Assembly (NCBI RefSeq): GCF_042186555.1
Contig: NC_133325.1
Location: forward strand, 757,251,128 to 757,315,127
Length of the DNA stretch: 64,000 nucleotides
Origin: Aquarana catesbeiana
Taxonomy: Eukaryota > Chordata > Amphibia > Anura > Ranidae
Direction of reading: 5' to 3'
Position numbers and translations under genes: made by a program. Below, one piece after another: positions 63,128-64,000 of this stretch; the stretch's first letter is position 1, and every line of letters begins with the position of its first letter. The notes beneath the pieces are model-generated. The model saw only the letters and a list, made by a program, of their open reading frames with translations. It was not told where the DNA came from and did no database searches.

Positions 63128-63835
63128 CACTATATTACCACAAGTATTGGGACGCCTGCCTTTACACGCACATGAACTTTAATGGCATCTCATTCTTAGT
63201 TCGTAGGGTTCAATATTGAGTTGGCCTACTCTTTGCAGCTATAGCAGTTTCAACTCTTCTGGGAAGGCTGTCCACAAGGTTTAGGAGTGTGTCTATGGGA
63301 ATGTTTGACCATTCTTCCAGAAGAGCATTTGTGAGGTACTGATGTTGGACAAGAAGGCCTGGCTTGCAATCTCCGCTCTAATTAATCCGAAAGGTATTCT
63401 ATCAGGTTGAGGTCCGGACTCTGTGCAGGCCAATCAAGTTCCTCGACCCCAAATTCACTTATCCATTCTTTATGGACCTTGTTTGTGCGCTGGTGTGCAG
63501 TCATGTTGGAACAGGAAGGGGCCATCCCCAAACTGTTCCCACAAAGTTGGGAGCATGAAATTGTCCACAATGTCTTGGTATGCTGACGCCGTGAGAGTTC
63601 CCTTCACTGGAACTAAGGGACAAGTCCAACCCCTGAAAAACAACCCCACACCATAACCCCCCCCCCCTCCACCAAATAATTTGGGGGGGTGGCCCAATAC
63701 TTTTGGCAATATAGTTTGGATGAGCGAGTTTGGGGTTGAGGAAATTTAGTGGCCTGCACAGAGTCCTGACCTTAACCCGTGATTTAGAGCGGAGACTGCG
63801 AGCCAGGCTTTCTTGTCCAACATCAGTGCCTAACC
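63128..63835. mobile_element. Tc1/mariner fold-back relative of 2637-3565
   Basis: CACTATATTACCACAAGTAT start, then the same text as 2650-3200 (GGACGCCTGCCTTTACAC, GGTTTAGGAGTGTGTCTATG). Towards the right ATACTTTTGGCAATATAGT (63699) and shortened transposase text are rearranged, so the right end is not intact. Confidence 0.7.
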
Positions 63836-64000
63836 TCACATAGACACATAGAAAGTTCTTATATAAATAATATAAAGATGACAACACACCTTCTCTCCAC
63901 CTCGCCCATCAGAGAACACATTGTATTCATTAAAAAAAAATAATACAAGGCATTCTGAGAATAGCAGCAGTGTTGAGCAAGAAACCCCCTGTGATCAGTG

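Overview
The window is vertebrate nuclear DNA, most likely from an anuran amphibian and probably a ranid frog. It carries spliced vertebrate genes with long introns. The rest is dominated by DNA-transposon debris: Tc1/mariner, hAT, PIF/Harbinger-like families and dozens of palindromic MITEs. It also holds L1/Tx1-like and CR1-like LINE pieces and a Penelope-like element. The species call is inference from repeat style; no search could be run.

Host genes. SETD4 lies on the minus strand. I could place ten coding exons from the start codon at 36925 to the stop at 2373. They splice to a continuous 436-codon frame with consensus GT/AG sites throughout, although most of them are too short to stand out as open frames. 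CBR1 begins at 58932 on the plus strand with its first coding exon; the rest lies beyond the window. The divergent SETD4/CBR1 pair reproduces the gene order known on human 21q22. A possible non-coding first SETD4 exon sits near 45.6-45.8 kb.

Layout. 0-2.4 kb: CR1-like fragment with a Harbinger-type MITE inside, and the SETD4 3' end. 2.5-10 kb: Tc1 fold-back, many MITEs, a nearly full-length dead Tc1 copy, exons 9 and 8. 10-22 kb: a third Tc1 split by an L1/Tx1 fragment that is itself split by a MITE, then a 5.8-kb terminal-inverted-repeat element with degenerate internal repeats. 22-37 kb: SETD4 exons 7 to 1 among MITEs, an L1 3' end and a hAT with clear 8-bp duplications. 37-48 kb: between the genes, with a hAT, a TIR element and two remarkable minisatellites (20-bp and 31-bp units). 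48-57 kb: a young Penelope-like retroelement. 57-59 kb: MITEs just upstream of CBR1. 59-64 kb: CBR1 intron 1 with repeats, a 151-bp GC-rich tandem array and a Tc1 fold-back.

Most notable. The Penelope-like element (48066-56930) looks intact. It has a 14-bp target duplication, two direct pseudo-LTRs, a 1.43-kb inverted arm forming a giant hairpin, an ORF1, and an overlapping ORF2 with reverse transcriptase and GIY-YIG endonuclease. Hammerhead-ribozyme-like folds occur in its pseudo-LTRs and as decayed copies elsewhere in the window. No tRNA, rRNA, CRISPR or prokaryotic feature was seen.
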